Shown in pieces: positions 30,264 to 39,755 of a stretch of DNA of 64,000 bases (position 1 is its first letter; each line of letters begins with the position of its first letter). Where the stretch lies: positions 1,810,036 to 1,874,035 of the forward strand of contig NZ_CP011102.1 of the NCBI RefSeq assembly GCF_003534205.1, in the 5' to 3' direction. This stretch comes from Listeria weihenstephanensis (lineage in GTDB: Bacteria; Bacillota; Bacilli; Lactobacillales; Listeriaceae). The translations under genes were made by a program, and so were the position numbers. Under the pieces are notes generated by a model. That model searched no databases. It was not told where the DNA came from and saw only the letters and a program-made list of their open reading frames with translations.

Positions 30264-31304
30264 TCAGATGATTTCTTGTTCAATTAATGATTCAGCAATT
30301 TGAATCGAGTTCCAAGCAGCGCCTTTTAGCAGGTTATCCGATACAATCCACATGTGGAACCCTTTCGAATCGTCGAGGTCATGACGAACACGCCCAACGA
30401 AAACCTCTTTTTTACCAGCCGAACTTGCCGCATGCGGATACACTTGGTTCGCTGTGTCATCCTCTAAAATGACACCAGGAGCATTACGCAGAAGCTCTTG
30501 AATTTCAGAAACCTTCACGTTATCTTGCTCGATTTCAATATAAACAGACTCCGAATGGCCCGTGATAACTGGAATACGCACACACGTTGCCGATACTTTT
30601 ATTGACGCATCACTCATGATCTTTTTCGTTTCATTGACCATCTTCATCTCTTCGTATGTATAGTCATTATCCGTGAAAACATCAATCTGAGGCAAAGCAT
30701 TAAACGCGATTTGGAAATGTTTTTTGTCACCTTTCACAGGCATGACAGCAGGCGTGAATTCTTCCCCATTCAAAATTGCTTGAGATTGCGTTTGGAGCTC
30801 ATCAATCGCTTGAATACCAGATCCCGAAACCGCTTGATACGTCGAAACAATAATCCGATTCAGGCCATACGCCGCACGAATCGGTTGAAGCGCCGCAACC
30901 ATTTGGATCGTCGAACAGTTTGGATTAGCGATAATGCCTTTGTGGTCACGAAGCGCCTCTGGATTCACCTCAGGAACAACAAGCGGTACATCAGGATGCA
31001 TCCGGAACGCACTCGTGTTATCGATCACAATCGCACCATGCGCCACAGCATCTTTCGCAAATCGCTCAGAAATAGAACCGCCAGCACTGAACAAAGCAAT
31101 ATCCACACCCGCAAAACTTTCAGGCGTCGCTTCTTTGATCACGACTTCCTCCCCGCGGAACGTCAATTTTTTACCAGCAGAACGCGCCGAAGATAAGAAC
31201 GAAACTTCCTTTATTGGAAACGTCACATCTTCCAGTAATTGAATCATTTGAGTCCCTACAGCGCCAGTTGCACCAACAACGGCTACATGATAACTTTTTG
31301 TCAT
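30264..31304 (-). CDS. asd: Aspartate-semialdehyde dehydrogenase
   Basis: Reduces aspartyl phosphate to the semialdehyde, between aspartokinase and DapA. 346 residues. Rossmann motif [12 protein letters not shown] at the N-terminus; active-site Cys in [10 protein letters not shown] near 130; [10 protein letters not shown] near 158; histidine region [14 protein letters not shown] near 240. GGAGG lies ahead of the ATG. First gene of the asd-dapG-dapA-rnjB run (gaps 28, 4 and 19 bp). Confidence 0.96.
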   Translation of the reverse strand: MTKSYHVAVVGATGAVGTQMIQLLEDVTFPIKEVSFLSSARSAGKKLTFRGEEVVIKEATPESFAGVDIALFSAGGSISERFAKDAVAHGAIVIDNTSAFRMHPDVPLVVPEVNPEALRDHKGIIANPNCSTIQMVAALQPIRAAYGLNRIIVSTYQAVSGSGIQAIDELQTQSQAILNGEEFTPAVMPVKGDKKHFQIAFNALPQIDVFTDNDYTYEEMKMVNETKKIMSDASIKVSATCVRIPVITGHSESVYIEIEQDNVKVSEIQELLRNAPGVILEDDTANQVYPHAASSAGKKEVFVGRVRHDLDDSKGFHMWIVSDNLLKGAAWNSIQIAESLIEQEII

Positions 31305-31666
31305 TCTATTTCCTCCTTGGTTTTGTTGTATTTTGTCGGAAAAATCGAATACAGAAGATACACCTATAAATTTAGATCTATCGCCAAACTGATTGTTTCC
31401 GAGTAAGACTTAATTTCTGCTTTACGCAAAATCGAGCGCTTGTCGCCGATTTACTTCTACTCTGTTTTTCACATTTAACTTATCATACCACAAAAGGACG
31501 CATTTATCAGGTTTTTGCATGGGATTTTGAGGAGAAATTGAAATTTTTTTGGTTGTGAGACAGCGCACGAAAATTCGCCTGCACTTTTTCTGCATTTTCA
31601 GCGCCCTTTTTCATTGTAAGATAGCTCTTGTAAGACACGCAAAATAGAGAAATGGAGTTGACACAC
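31305..31666. other. Divergent intergenic region between asd and the DUF1906-like gene
   Basis: About 360 bp. On the minus strand TGG-TATGAT (RC near 31481-31492) is a possible extended -10 for asd with a leader of about 170 nt. I looked for a lysine riboswitch in that leader and found no convincing core. On the plus side no clear promoter stands out. Confidence 0.35.
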
Positions 31667-33862
31667 ATGGATGAAATGGTAAAAACAGGACAAAGTTGGT
31701 TAAACAAAACGTATCAAAAATATGTCGCGAAAGGCGATTATCAAACGATTCCTGAAAACGGTAAAACAGGATGGACAACGATTTACGCTTTAACTCGCGC
31801 CCTTCAAATCGAACTCGGCATCTCACCTACCGCGGATAATTTCGGACCGGGAACAGAGAAAGCATTCAAGCCGTTAACGATGGGAGCAACCGACGCAAAA
31901 CCGAGCAATATCAACTATATTCTGCAAGGCGCGTTCTATTGTAAAGGCTACAGCCCAGGCGGTTTTACTGGAACATTCGGCGGACAAACGCAAATCGCGG
32001 TTAAAATGTTTCAAAAAGACGCAGGACTCGCGACGCAAGACGGGATTATTTCGACGATTATTATGAAGGCGTTACTTGATATGAGTGCGTTTCAGACGGT
32101 GAGCGGTGGTATTTTCGCCGTTCGAACAGTGCAGCAAAATCTAAATCGCGATTACAGTGCTTAGATCGGCAAACTCGTTCCTTGTGATGGCTTATACGGT
32201 CGCGATACGAATACCGCGCTTATTTACGCCCTGCAGAAAGAAGAAGGAATGGCACGCACGACGGCAAATGGAAATTTCGGACCTGGAACAACGACAAGTC
32301 TAACAAGCCTGATCCCCACTTTTACATCGAATACAGCCCTCGTTCTACTTTTGCAATATAGCCTTGCCTGTAATGGCCTGCCAATCAATCAGTTTGGCGG
32401 TAAATACGACGCGGAGACGACAAATCTCGTGAAACGCTACCAAGAATTTATGAAAATGAGCGTAGCAACCGGCGCGATTAATATGGGTACGTTCAAAGCG
32501 CTACTTTCAAGCTCTGGCGATACAAACCGAAGCGCAACAGCTTGCGACACCTCATTCGTCTTAAATACCGAACAAATTGACACCCTTTGGAATGCTGGTT
32601 ACCGCTACGTCGGCCGTTATTTAACAGGAAACGTGATCCGCGGCGGCGCTCGTGTGCCAAAAGCAATGAATCCAACTGAAATCGCAGCAATCCTGAAAAA
32701 AGGCCTGAAAATTTTCCCGATCTATCAAGATGGCGGCTATGAAATCCCATATTTTGAAGTCTCCTTACAAGGAATTGACGACGGATATAAAGCCATCGAT
32801 GCCGCGTATAATCTCGGATTCCCAGCAGGAACAACGATCTATTTCGCCGTTGACCTCGACGCTTACGACTACCAGATCACAGATTTAATCATCCCTTATT
32901 TCAAAAAAGTAAGAGCCGCATTCAATCAAAATAAAGCCCTGCGAGACTACAAAATTGGCGTATACGGCGCCCGTAACGTCTGCAGTCGCTTGAAAAACGC
33001 TGGCATCGTGGATAACGTTTTCGTAGCCGATATGTCCACAGGATTCAGCGGAAACCTCGGCTTCCCAATGCCTGACGACTGGGCATTCGATCAATATTTC
33101 GAAATGTCGATTGGTACTGGAAATGGCAAGTTGGATATCGACAAAGTAACGTATTCTGGCGTAGACAAAGCCGTTTCAGCGGTAACGCCACCACCAGCCA
33201 GCACGACGCCGAGTTCCGCCGCGATTAACCGCGCACGTATACTTCGACTTCGTGACATTGTATATGGAAATTCGAGTTTAGCCACGTTAATAGATGATAA
33301 AGTAAGTTTTGATTTAGAACTAGAAAAAACGAATACCCGCGTCATTTCACCAAATCTCAGCGTTCTATTTACTGCAAGCGCTAAACTAACAAATCCTGGT
33401 GATGGTGATACGACTATTACAGTAAAAGACGGAAAAATAAATGCATCGTTTGAAGAAGAACTGGCCAATTGGACCGGAACCCTCTCAACGGAGGATGCAG
33501 CCAACACAAAAAAAATAGTTGCCGATTTAGCCGCAAAAATCGTCGTTGGAAATATTATCGTAAAATGGCTACCAGTGGCAAATAAACTAACTATCACACT
33601 CACAGCCAATGTACCTGAAATCGAAGTGACTGACAAATATAAAACAAGCGCTTCGATGAAAGTAACATTCATATTTGATAATCAAAATAAAGAATTGACT
33701 TCACAAATGCAAACTCTTGGTGTGTATGCTCTTGGTGGAACTATAGTACTTGGAGCAGTTGCATGTATTATTGGAGCAATTGGTATAGAACTGCTTATTG
33801 GTTCAGCAGCGTTACTTTTAATTGGCATTAAAAGTGTTTTAGATAAAGTAACACAAAAATAG
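31667..33862 (+). pseudogene. Peptidoglycan-binding/DUF1906-like large protein, interrupted by an in-frame TAG
   Basis: Reading continues in one frame on both sides of a TAG at 32162-32164, so the parent gene had about 731 codons. Layout: residues 1-310 hold two repeated peptidoglycan-binding-like modules (DNFGPGTEKAFKPL and GNFGPGTTTSLTSL; paired MKALL and FKALL ends); about 330-520 is a DUF1906 glycoside-hydrolase-like barrel (GYRYVGRYLTGN, IYFAVDLDAYDYQ, IGVYGARNVCSRL, WAFDQYFE); then a beta-rich region and a C-terminal hydrophobic hairpin (GGTIVLGAVACIIGAIGIEL...). There is no signal peptide. Start ATG 31667 has GGAG 9 nt upstream. The downstream ATG at 32249 has only a weak, abutting site. 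Could be a decayed gene, or a readthrough case. Confidence 0.7.
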
Positions 33863-33868
33863 TATTCA

Positions 33869-33911
33869 AAACTCTACATCTGCTATATAATGGGTGTAGA
33901 GTTTATTTTAT
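33869..33911 (+). terminator. Terminator or attenuator before the first paralog
   Basis: Perfect 10-bp arms AAACTCTACA (33869-33878) and TGTAGAGTTT (33895-33904), followed by ATTTTAT. The loop contains TATAAT (33884-33889), so a promoter for the downstream gene may be embedded in the same element. Lies 6 bp after the DUF1906-like stop. Confidence 0.55.
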
Positions 33912-33928
33912 ATATGGAGGTCGACCAC

Positions 33929-34360
33929 TTGATAATAACAAAAAAAGACTTAGAACCATTTTCCAAGTTAATTTCAAGCATTATGGAACAAGCTAATGAT
34001 ATTACAGTATTAAATGCAACCTTAGAATCCCTGACACTCGAGGAGCTAGAAAGAACCAGAGCCTACTTTTCTGGAACAGGTAAAAGAACTTCATTTCAGC
34101 AACTACGAACAATAGTTATTGGCTCTTTTATCGCAGGCATGATGATTTTTCTTCTCAATATGTTTAAAAATCATTTCTTTGTAGCGGTTATTGCAGTTGC
34201 ATTCTTATTGATTTGCGTTATCGAATTGGTTCGACCAGTACTTACATCTCCTGTTAGACCTAATTTGGCGGTGGCCATTGCTCGAGGGAAATATGACCGA
34301 GTTGTTAACCTCATTGATATAATCTTAGCTGAACGTTATGCAGAAGTACGAAAAAAATAG
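33929..34360 (+). CDS. Two-helix membrane protein, paralog 1 of 3 (immunity-like)
   Basis: 143 residues from a TTG at 33929 (GGAGG 8 nt upstream). Structure: an N-terminal helical segment with SLTLEELERTRAYFSGTGKR near 43-62, two hydrophobic helices (about 68-86 and 90-107), and a basic C-terminal helix with ARGKYDRVVNLIDIILAERY near 117-136. The same plan occurs in the next two genes. I recognise no named family. Position directly after a large peptidoglycan-binding protein with a hydrophobic C-terminus suggests a protective or accessory role, which is inference. Confidence 0.65.
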   Translation: MIITKKDLEPFSKLISSIMEQANDITVLNATLESLTLEELERTRAYFSGTGKRTSFQQLRTIVIGSFIAGMMIFLLNMFKNHFFVAVIAVAFLLICVIELVRPVLTSPVRPNLAVAIARGKYDRVVNLIDIILAERYAEVRKK

Positions 34361-34402
34361 GCTGAAGCTTGGATTTAACTACACAACCTAGGAGGTACAT
34401 AA

Positions 34403-34909
34403 ATGAAGACACCCAAAGCAGAATTAGACAACTTCACAAAGCTTTTAACGGGTTTAATCGAACAAGCAGATAATATTGAAGCGATTTGTTATGCACTAAA
34501 CAGGCTCACTTTAGCAGAACTAGAAAAAGTGAAGACCTATTTTTCTGGAAGTGGCACACGCGTTGTAGCTCTCAGACAAAGTGAAATAATTATAGGGACC
34601 TTTTTCTCAGGTACGCTGATTTTTCTTTATAATATGTTTCGATCTAACTTCTTCATATCCTTTCTTTTAGAATTCTTCTTCGTAATTTGTCTTTTGAGTA
34701 TTATCCGTTTATTTATTGCAAGAAAGCCTATTCGCCAACACACACAACTTGCTTATAATAGAGCTAAATTCGACCGGATTGTTTCTATTGCTGATATTAT
34801 TCTAACCAAACGCTATGAAAAAGAATTGCAAAATACTGTTGATAAATTCGCTCCCACCGACAGCTCGGAAAAGAAATCACAGGAGGCGCATCTTCTTGAA
34901 AATATCTAA
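34403..34909 (+). CDS. Two-helix membrane protein, paralog 2 of 3 (immunity-like)
   Basis: 168 residues, ATG at 34403 behind AGGAGG. Shares with its neighbours the pattern RLTLAELEKVKTYFSGSGTR, two membrane helices around IIGTFFSGTLIFLYNMF and FFFVICLLSIIRLF, and the end RAKFDRIVSIADIILTKRYEKEL. It has a longer hydrophilic C-terminus than the others. The stop overlaps the start of paralog 3 by 14 nt, so the two are translationally coupled. Confidence 0.65.
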   Translation: MKTPKAELDNFTKLLTGLIEQADNIEAICYALNRLTLAELEKVKTYFSGSGTRVVALRQSEIIIGTFFSGTLIFLYNMFRSNFFISFLLEFFFVICLLSIIRLFIARKPIRQHTQLAYNRAKFDRIVSIADIILTKRYEKELQNTVDKFAPTDSSEKKSQEAHLLENI

Positions 34910-35342
34910 ATCTGAACATGTGAAATTCTCTCAACTGTTTTCCAACATCGAAGCCTATGCAAATGACGAAAAAAACCTAAACCAAACTTTAAATGCACTA
35001 TCATTAGAAAACTTAGAACATCTGAAAGCCTATCTTTCAGGCACAATATATTTGACTCCCTATCACCATATTAAGTCAATAATCATGTGCTCATTTGTAG
35101 GAACACCTATCATCTATTTTTTATTTCTACATCAAGCAAATATTTTCTTCTCTTTTATAGCCTTACTTATTCTTTTATTCATCGAAATTAAGCTATTTCA
35201 CATTGCATATAAACCGCCAGTTCACACCCACGTGATATTAGCCCACCGTAGACGAAAATATGATCGAATTGTTCAAGTCATCGAAACCATCCTAAAAAAA
35301 CGCTACTTAAAAGAATTACAAAACGCAATCATCGGTTTCTAA
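34896..35342 (+). CDS. Two-helix membrane protein, paralog 3 of 3 (immunity-like)
   Basis: 148 residues from a TTG at 34896 with AGGAGG 9 nt upstream; the frame is open further back but that part overlaps paralog 2. Shared motifs: ALSLENLEHLKAYLSGT, two hydrophobic helices, RRRKYDRIVQVIETILKKRY. It is the most diverged copy (loses the G-x-R after YLSG). A terminator follows immediately. Confidence 0.62.
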   Translation: MKISKSEHVKFSQLFSNIEAYANDEKNLNQTLNALSLENLEHLKAYLSGTIYLTPYHHIKSIIMCSFVGTPIIYFLFLHQANIFFSFIALLILLFIEIKLFHIAYKPPVHTHVILAHRRRKYDRIVQVIETILKKRYLKELQNAIIGF

Positions 35343-35343
35343 T

Positions 35344-35391
35344 AAAAGCATCGCAAAACGGGATAAAGCCTCCCTTCTGCGATGCTTTTTT
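35344..35391 (+). terminator. Intrinsic terminator after the paralog cluster
   Basis: AAAAGCATCGCA and TGCGATGCTTTTTT form a 12-bp stem ending in six T's, 1 bp after the stop of paralog 3. Confidence 0.85.
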
Positions 35392-35491
35392 GCTGTCTAA
35401 AAGTTTTTCAAAATGGGCGATTTGAGACAGGTTGAGGTCTAAAATTCGTTGTATAATAAGCCTATATTAGAAATGAATGGAGGTCATTATT

Positions 35492-35887
35492 ATGGCAATA
35501 GCAACTAAAAATATGCCCAAAGAAATTTATCGTTATATTGAGCATGAAATTATGAATTACCCACGCATGTTAGAGCGAATTAACGAACTAAATCAACACC
35601 TGACACGTGAAAAGAATCCGCAAACCGCTCCCTACGACACGCTACATCTGGACATTAGAATTGAACGCCTCACAACAGTAGTAAAATGTATTGAAAGTGT
35701 TATTCAAACTCTGAATTCGCTCGGTGACCCCTATCAAGAATTTATTAAGCTTCGTTATTGGTATACAAACAGTAATTCAACGATGGAAGGAATTGCGCAA
35801 ACGATACACGTGAGCAGGCGTACCGCATATAATATGCAAAACCGTATTGTTCATATGATCGCGAGCGAATTGGGCGAGTGGAATTAA
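35492..35887 (+). CDS. RinA/ArpU-like phage-type transcriptional regulator
   Basis: 131 residues from the ATG at 35492 (GGAGG 8 nt upstream). N-terminal helical region (IYRYIEHEIMNYPRMLERI) and a C-terminal sigma-region-4-like helix-turn-helix: GIAQTIHVSRRTAYNMQNRI near 95-115, with FIKLRYWY before it. This is the layout of late-gene regulators of Gram-positive phages. No other phage gene surrounds it, so it is either a remnant or a recruited regulator of the accessory block. A TATAAT lies at 35452-35457. Confidence 0.65.
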   Translation: MAIATKNMPKEIYRYIEHEIMNYPRMLERINELNQHLTREKNPQTAPYDTLHLDIRIERLTTVVKCIESVIQTLNSLGDPYQEFIKLRYWYTNSNSTMEGIAQTIHVSRRTAYNMQNRIVHMIASELGEWN

Positions 35888-36136
35888 GCAAATTCAAAAT
35901 AAAAATAATTTGTAGAACACAGTAACAATTTACTAAATTGATGAATAAAAATAGCGCATGTATATAATATTAACAAATCCACCCATATTATCTCTGGAAA
36001 TAATATAGGTCTTATATAGATTAAAGTTGTAATTATCACCATTTAAAAGTATGATATGTATAGTTCTATTTTCTAGATACATATTAATACTGTTAAAAGG
36101 GAGTAGTTCAAAAAATTATTGATGGGAGAGAATGAA
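35888..36136. other. AT-rich gap between regulator and secreted protein gene
   Basis: About 250 bp of AT-rich sequence. It presumably holds the promoter of the secreted protein gene, but I cannot single out a convincing -35/-10 pair. No coding frame is supported. Confidence 0.3.
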
Positions 36137-36532
36137 ATGAGTTTTAGAAAGAGAGTTTTACCATTTTTATTGATTATAGGGTTTGTATTTGCAGGGGTAT
36201 TGGGGGTTTCATCGACGAAAGCATTTGCAATGAATTCGAAAGGATCATCTCAAGTAGCTTTTCACACAGATGCTAACACGTACTCAAAAAATGCAACTAC
36301 AATTGACGTGATCGGAAGAAATGACCATTCAGAGGCAATATCTATCGAATTATATAAAAAAGGGGATTCTAAGTTTTATAAAAGAATTGATCTTTATAAA
36401 TCAGGAGCTTATAAAGTATCCTTTTCTTTAAAAGGCTTGAAAGCTGGCCAATATGATGTCTGGGTAAATGGCGGTTGGGCTGATCGTTCTTACAGGGCTG
36501 TCTTGCAACATTATCTAACTGTTCAACGTTAA
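36137..36532 (+). CDS. Small secreted protein, unknown function
   Basis: 131 residues from the ATG at 36137 (GGGAG 8 nt upstream). The signal peptide is clear: basic SFRKR, hydrophobic core about residues 7-24, likely cleavage after TKAFA near 30. The mature ~100 residues look beta-rich (AISIELYKKGDSKFYKRIDL, then GLKAGQYDVWVNGGW) like an immunoglobulin-type or lactococcin-972-like exported fold, but I cannot assign it. Monocistronic, with its own terminator. Confidence 0.6.
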   Translation: MSFRKRVLPFLLIIGFVFAGVLGVSSTKAFAMNSKGSSQVAFHTDANTYSKNATTIDVIGRNDHSEAISIELYKKGDSKFYKRIDLYKSGAYKVSFSLKGLKAGQYDVWVNGGWADRSYRAVLQHYLTVQR

Positions 36533-36542
36533 CACCAAAAAG

Positions 36543-36577
36543 ACCGCAAATCCATAAATGGGTTTGCGGTTTTTTTA
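36543..36577. terminator. Intrinsic terminator
   Basis: ACCGCAAATCC and GGGTTTGCGGT with a 6-nt loop, then seven T's on the plus strand. It serves the secreted protein gene, with the convergent PBP gene beyond. Confidence 0.85.
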
Positions 36578-36620
36578 CGATATAATTCAGCAAGCTAAAT
36601 TCCTACTTTTTTATAAATTA

Positions 36621-38780
36621 CTAATCATTTAATTTACTTTGCGCAGCTGCAGCTGCTGCTTTATTATTAATTGGCTGATCCACTTTCGATGTATCCTTAC
36701 CAGCTTTTGCTCTCTCTTCTTTTAAATCATAATAAGCTTCAAATATCTCCTCAGATATCTTCATGTTAACTTTAGGATCTGTACTTGTTTCTCTATATCC
36801 CCATGGAACTACAACCGCGATGGATATTTCTGGTTTTTCAGCAGGTGCATAGCCCACGAAAGTTGTGTTCCAAACTACTGTCATCGCAGCATCTTTATTT
36901 GGCCCATCATAATATGCCTGAGCAGTACCAGTTTTTCCAGCGACAGGTACTGGGACGTCATTAAAATACCTTGCACCTGTCCCACTTCCACCATGAGTCA
37001 CCTCATAGAAACCTTTTTGAACCTCTTTAATCGCTGAACTTGGTGCACCCACCTGATTTAAGATCTTCGGTTCAATTTCTGTTGCTACTTTCCCAACCGT
37101 ATCTCCGTTTGTACTTGGATCACGAATTTCTTTTAGCATTGTTGGCTCAACTCGAGAACCACCATTTGCAATGGTCGCTCCATACTGTGCTAATTGTAAA
37201 GGCGTATACGAATCGTACTGGCCAATGGAAAAATCGAGAATTTTACCCATTGTCTTATCATCACCTTTAAACCCAATTTGTTCTCCTGGGAGATCGATAC
37301 CCGTCTTAACTCCTAAGCCAAACTGATTATAATAATATCTCATTTTATCGAAAGTTTCTGCCGAAGCACGGAATGGTCCGTCATAAACATATTTTGCACC
37401 AGCCATCTTCATTGAAACTTGGTACATATAAGAGTTAGATGAAATTTCAAGAGCGCCAACTGGATCTAGAGTACGCCCGCCTTCACCATTTCTATTAAAC
37501 CATGAACTTTTTGCTTTTGTTCCTTTAAATTTAATGGGTTGATCAAAGAAAGTTTGATTTTCTGAAATTGCACCATCCATTATCCCTGCAAGAACTGTAG
37601 CACCCTTTACGGTCGAGCCCATGTTGTAAGCAGTCGTAAAGTTACCCAACGAATAATCTTCATACTCGCCCTTATCATCTATCTTTTGCCCAGCTAACGC
37701 CAAGACTTGCCCAGTATATGGATCCATCGCAACCGCAAATGCACGGTCAAACAAATCAGATCCACCTGAAGCTTTACCAATCTGCATATTCTTCTTCAGT
37801 ATCTCCTCAATCTTCTTCTGAAATTCAACATCCACAGACAAGACTAAATCCTTACCTTTAGATCCTTCATATTTCTCAACAGTCTCAATAATATTTCCGC
37901 TACTATCCAGAACACTATTCGACTTCGATTTCTGACCAGCTAACACAGATTCATACTGTGCTTCTAAATAACTCCGGCCAACGCGGTCATTCCGGCTGTA
38001 ACCTTGTGCTAAGTAATAATCCACTTTATCACTCGGAATACCTTGTTTCTCCGTCGACACACTTCCTAAAATCGAACGCAATGTTTCGTCATACGTATAA
38101 AAACGATTCCAGTCCGTCGTCGTATCAACGCCTGGCAAACTTTCCAAATTCTCGCTTACCTTCGCGATTTCCTCATCCGTCACGCCTTTACTTTTCAGCG
38201 CAACTTGAGATAACGCATAACCAGCCGTCATTTTCTTATAAATCGTCGCGATACGTTTGTCATCGTCAGTCAGACCCGCCAAATCATCTTTTGTCACGCC
38301 TGCAATTTGTTTCTTGTACACTTTTGCACCGTCCAAAGCTTGGTCGGCTTTGCTTAAACGTGCTAATGATTCTTTCTCATGCGTCAAAATCCAATAATCC
38401 TGTAAATCGCGTTCCGTCAATTTCTCCGGCGTGATCGCGACCAATTTATCCAATTTCTTCGCGACGGAAATCATCTCGGTTGCTTGTGTTTTTTGGCTGC
38501 GTGTATACGTGATCGATTTAATCGCAGAATTCCCTACTAACAGGTTATAATTTCGGTCATAAATAACGCCACGTGGTACATTCTTAGTTACACTGACATC
38601 ATCTGTTTCCTCTAATTGGCGTTTATAAGTTTCCCCTTGAACGATCTGAACGACACCTAGGCGCAAAATCAAGGCGGAGAATAGTATAAATATCACGAAA
38701 AATAAGATGTTCAAGCGCAACGGAATGACTTGCCTTTTCTTCTTCGGTTTGTCTGTCTTTTTAATAAATCTATTTTTCAC
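36621..38780 (-). CDS. Class B penicillin-binding protein (PBP3/PbpB3-like transpeptidase)
   Basis: 719 residues: a short cytoplasmic basic stretch, one membrane anchor (about 23-45), dimerisation region, a low-activity PBP2a-type insert (ISVAKKLDKL...), and the transpeptidase domain. Active motifs: STVKG (Ser nucleophile, near 393), SSN in EISSNSY (near 450), and KTG in AGKTGTAQAYY (near 620). The C-terminus is Ala-rich. Crosslinks peptidoglycan outside the membrane. In Listeria the PBP next to sodA is the one tied to intrinsic cephalosporin resistance; that match rests on remembered gene order. GTG start with GGAAGG upstream. Confidence 0.88.
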   Translation of the reverse strand: MKNRFIKKTDKPKKKRQVIPLRLNILFFVIFILFSALILRLGVVQIVQGETYKRQLEETDDVSVTKNVPRGVIYDRNYNLLVGNSAIKSITYTRSQKTQATEMISVAKKLDKLVAITPEKLTERDLQDYWILTHEKESLARLSKADQALDGAKVYKKQIAGVTKDDLAGLTDDDKRIATIYKKMTAGYALSQVALKSKGVTDEEIAKVSENLESLPGVDTTTDWNRFYTYDETLRSILGSVSTEKQGIPSDKVDYYLAQGYSRNDRVGRSYLEAQYESVLAGQKSKSNSVLDSSGNIIETVEKYEGSKGKDLVLSVDVEFQKKIEEILKKNMQIGKASGGSDLFDRAFAVAMDPYTGQVLALAGQKIDDKGEYEDYSLGNFTTAYNMGSTVKGATVLAGIMDGAISENQTFFDQPIKFKGTKAKSSWFNRNGEGGRTLDPVGALEISSNSYMYQVSMKMAGAKYVYDGPFRASAETFDKMRYYYNQFGLGVKTGIDLPGEQIGFKGDDKTMGKILDFSIGQYDSYTPLQLAQYGATIANGGSRVEPTMLKEIRDPSTNGDTVGKVATEIEPKILNQVGAPSSAIKEVQKGFYEVTHGGSGTGARYFNDVPVPVAGKTGTAQAYYDGPNKDAAMTVVWNTTFVGYAPAEKPEISIAVVVPWGYRETSTDPKVNMKISEEIFEAYYDLKEERAKAGKDTSKVDQPINNKAAAAAAQSKLND

Positions 38781-38921
38781 TCGTCACAATCCTTCCTTTT
38801 TCAGCACTCATCTATACTCTATTGTATCCGAATTTTGGCGAGATTACCACTATAGTTTGATGAGAAAATCATTAAGAAAAGTTAAAGACGTCTTTAGAAT
38901 TGCCGAATTCTCTTTTTAAGC

Positions 38922-38955
38922 AAAATAAAGCCGCATGCAGATTATGCACACGGCT
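38922..38955 (-). terminator. Terminator after sodA
   Basis: Minus strand: AGCCG-tgTGCAT / ATGCg-CGGCT stem with a bulge, followed by TTATTTTG. Just downstream of the sodA stop. Confidence 0.6.
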
Positions 38956-38966
38956 CGAATTTTAAA

Positions 38967-39575
38967 TTATTTTGCTGCGTTGTAGTTTTCGCCAGCTTTA
39001 TTCCAATCTACTACGTTCCAGAAAGTTTTGATATAATCTGGACGAACGTTTTGGAATTTCAAGTAGTAAGCATGTTCCCAAACGTCAAGACCGATAACTG
39101 GAGTGTAACCTTCTGTTAAAGGTGAATCTTGGTTTGCTGTAGAAATGATAGACAATTTGCCATCTTTCACTACTAGCCACGCCCAACCTGAACCGAAACG
39201 AGCCACGCCCGCATTAGCAAAAGCTGTTTTGAATTCATCGAAGCTACCGAATGTCGAGTTAATCGCATCAGCCAAAGCTCCAGATGGTTCGCCGCCACCT
39301 TGAGGGCTAAGAATTTCCCAGAAGAATGTGTGGTTCGCATGTCCGCCACCGTTGTTACGAACAGCAGTACGAATATCTTCAGGAACACTATTTAAATCAG
39401 CAACTAAGTCCTCGATAGATTTAGCAGCTAAATCGTCATGTCCTTTCAATGCATCATTTAATTTCGTTACGTAAGTTTGATGATGTTTCGAGTAATGAAT
39501 CTCCATTGTTTCTTTATCGAAATTCGGCTCCAAAGCATCGTATGTGTAAGCTAATTTAGGTAATTCATATGTCAT
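38967..39575 (-). CDS. sodA: Superoxide dismutase, Mn/Fe type
   Basis: 202 residues. Metal ligands are visible: His in [10 protein letters not shown] near 27, His in ANHTFFWE near 82, and Asp/His in [17 protein letters not shown] near 165. The Gly/Gln patterns ([15 protein letters not shown]) fit Mn-type or cambialistic enzymes. AAGGAGGAG precedes the ATG. It stands alone between the PBP gene and a broken GNAT pair. Confidence 0.96.
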   Translation of the reverse strand: MTYELPKLAYTYDALEPNFDKETMEIHYSKHHQTYVTKLNDALKGHDDLAAKSIEDLVADLNSVPEDIRTAVRNNGGGHANHTFFWEILSPQGGGEPSGALADAINSTFGSFDEFKTAFANAGVARFGSGWAWLVVKDGKLSIISTANQDSPLTEGYTPVIGLDVWEHAYYLKFQNVRPDYIKTFWNVVDWNKAGENYNAAK

Positions 39576-39755
39576 AATAAAAACTCCTCCTTGATATATC
39601 TTTATTTGAAAAAGCCAGCACTTTCAAACAATAACCCCGATCCATGCGAGGGAATTATTTAGAAAGTATAACTTCTTCCTACACTTATAAGACTATCATT
39701 AGAGCGGAGGGGATGCAATTTAAATGCCTACTTGAGAGGGTAGGGGTGTCTAATT

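Noticed and set aside
31305-31500. Lysine riboswitch before asd
   Set aside because: The leader has hairpin potential, but I could not find the conserved lysine-aptamer core.
32249-33862. Independent DUF1906 gene starting at 32249
   Set aside because: The upstream frame continues across the TAG with matching module structure and the ATG has only a weak abutting site. Treated as part of one interrupted gene.
35492-35887. A prophage around the RinA/ArpU-like gene
   Set aside because: No integrase, capsid, lysis or att-like repeats nearby.
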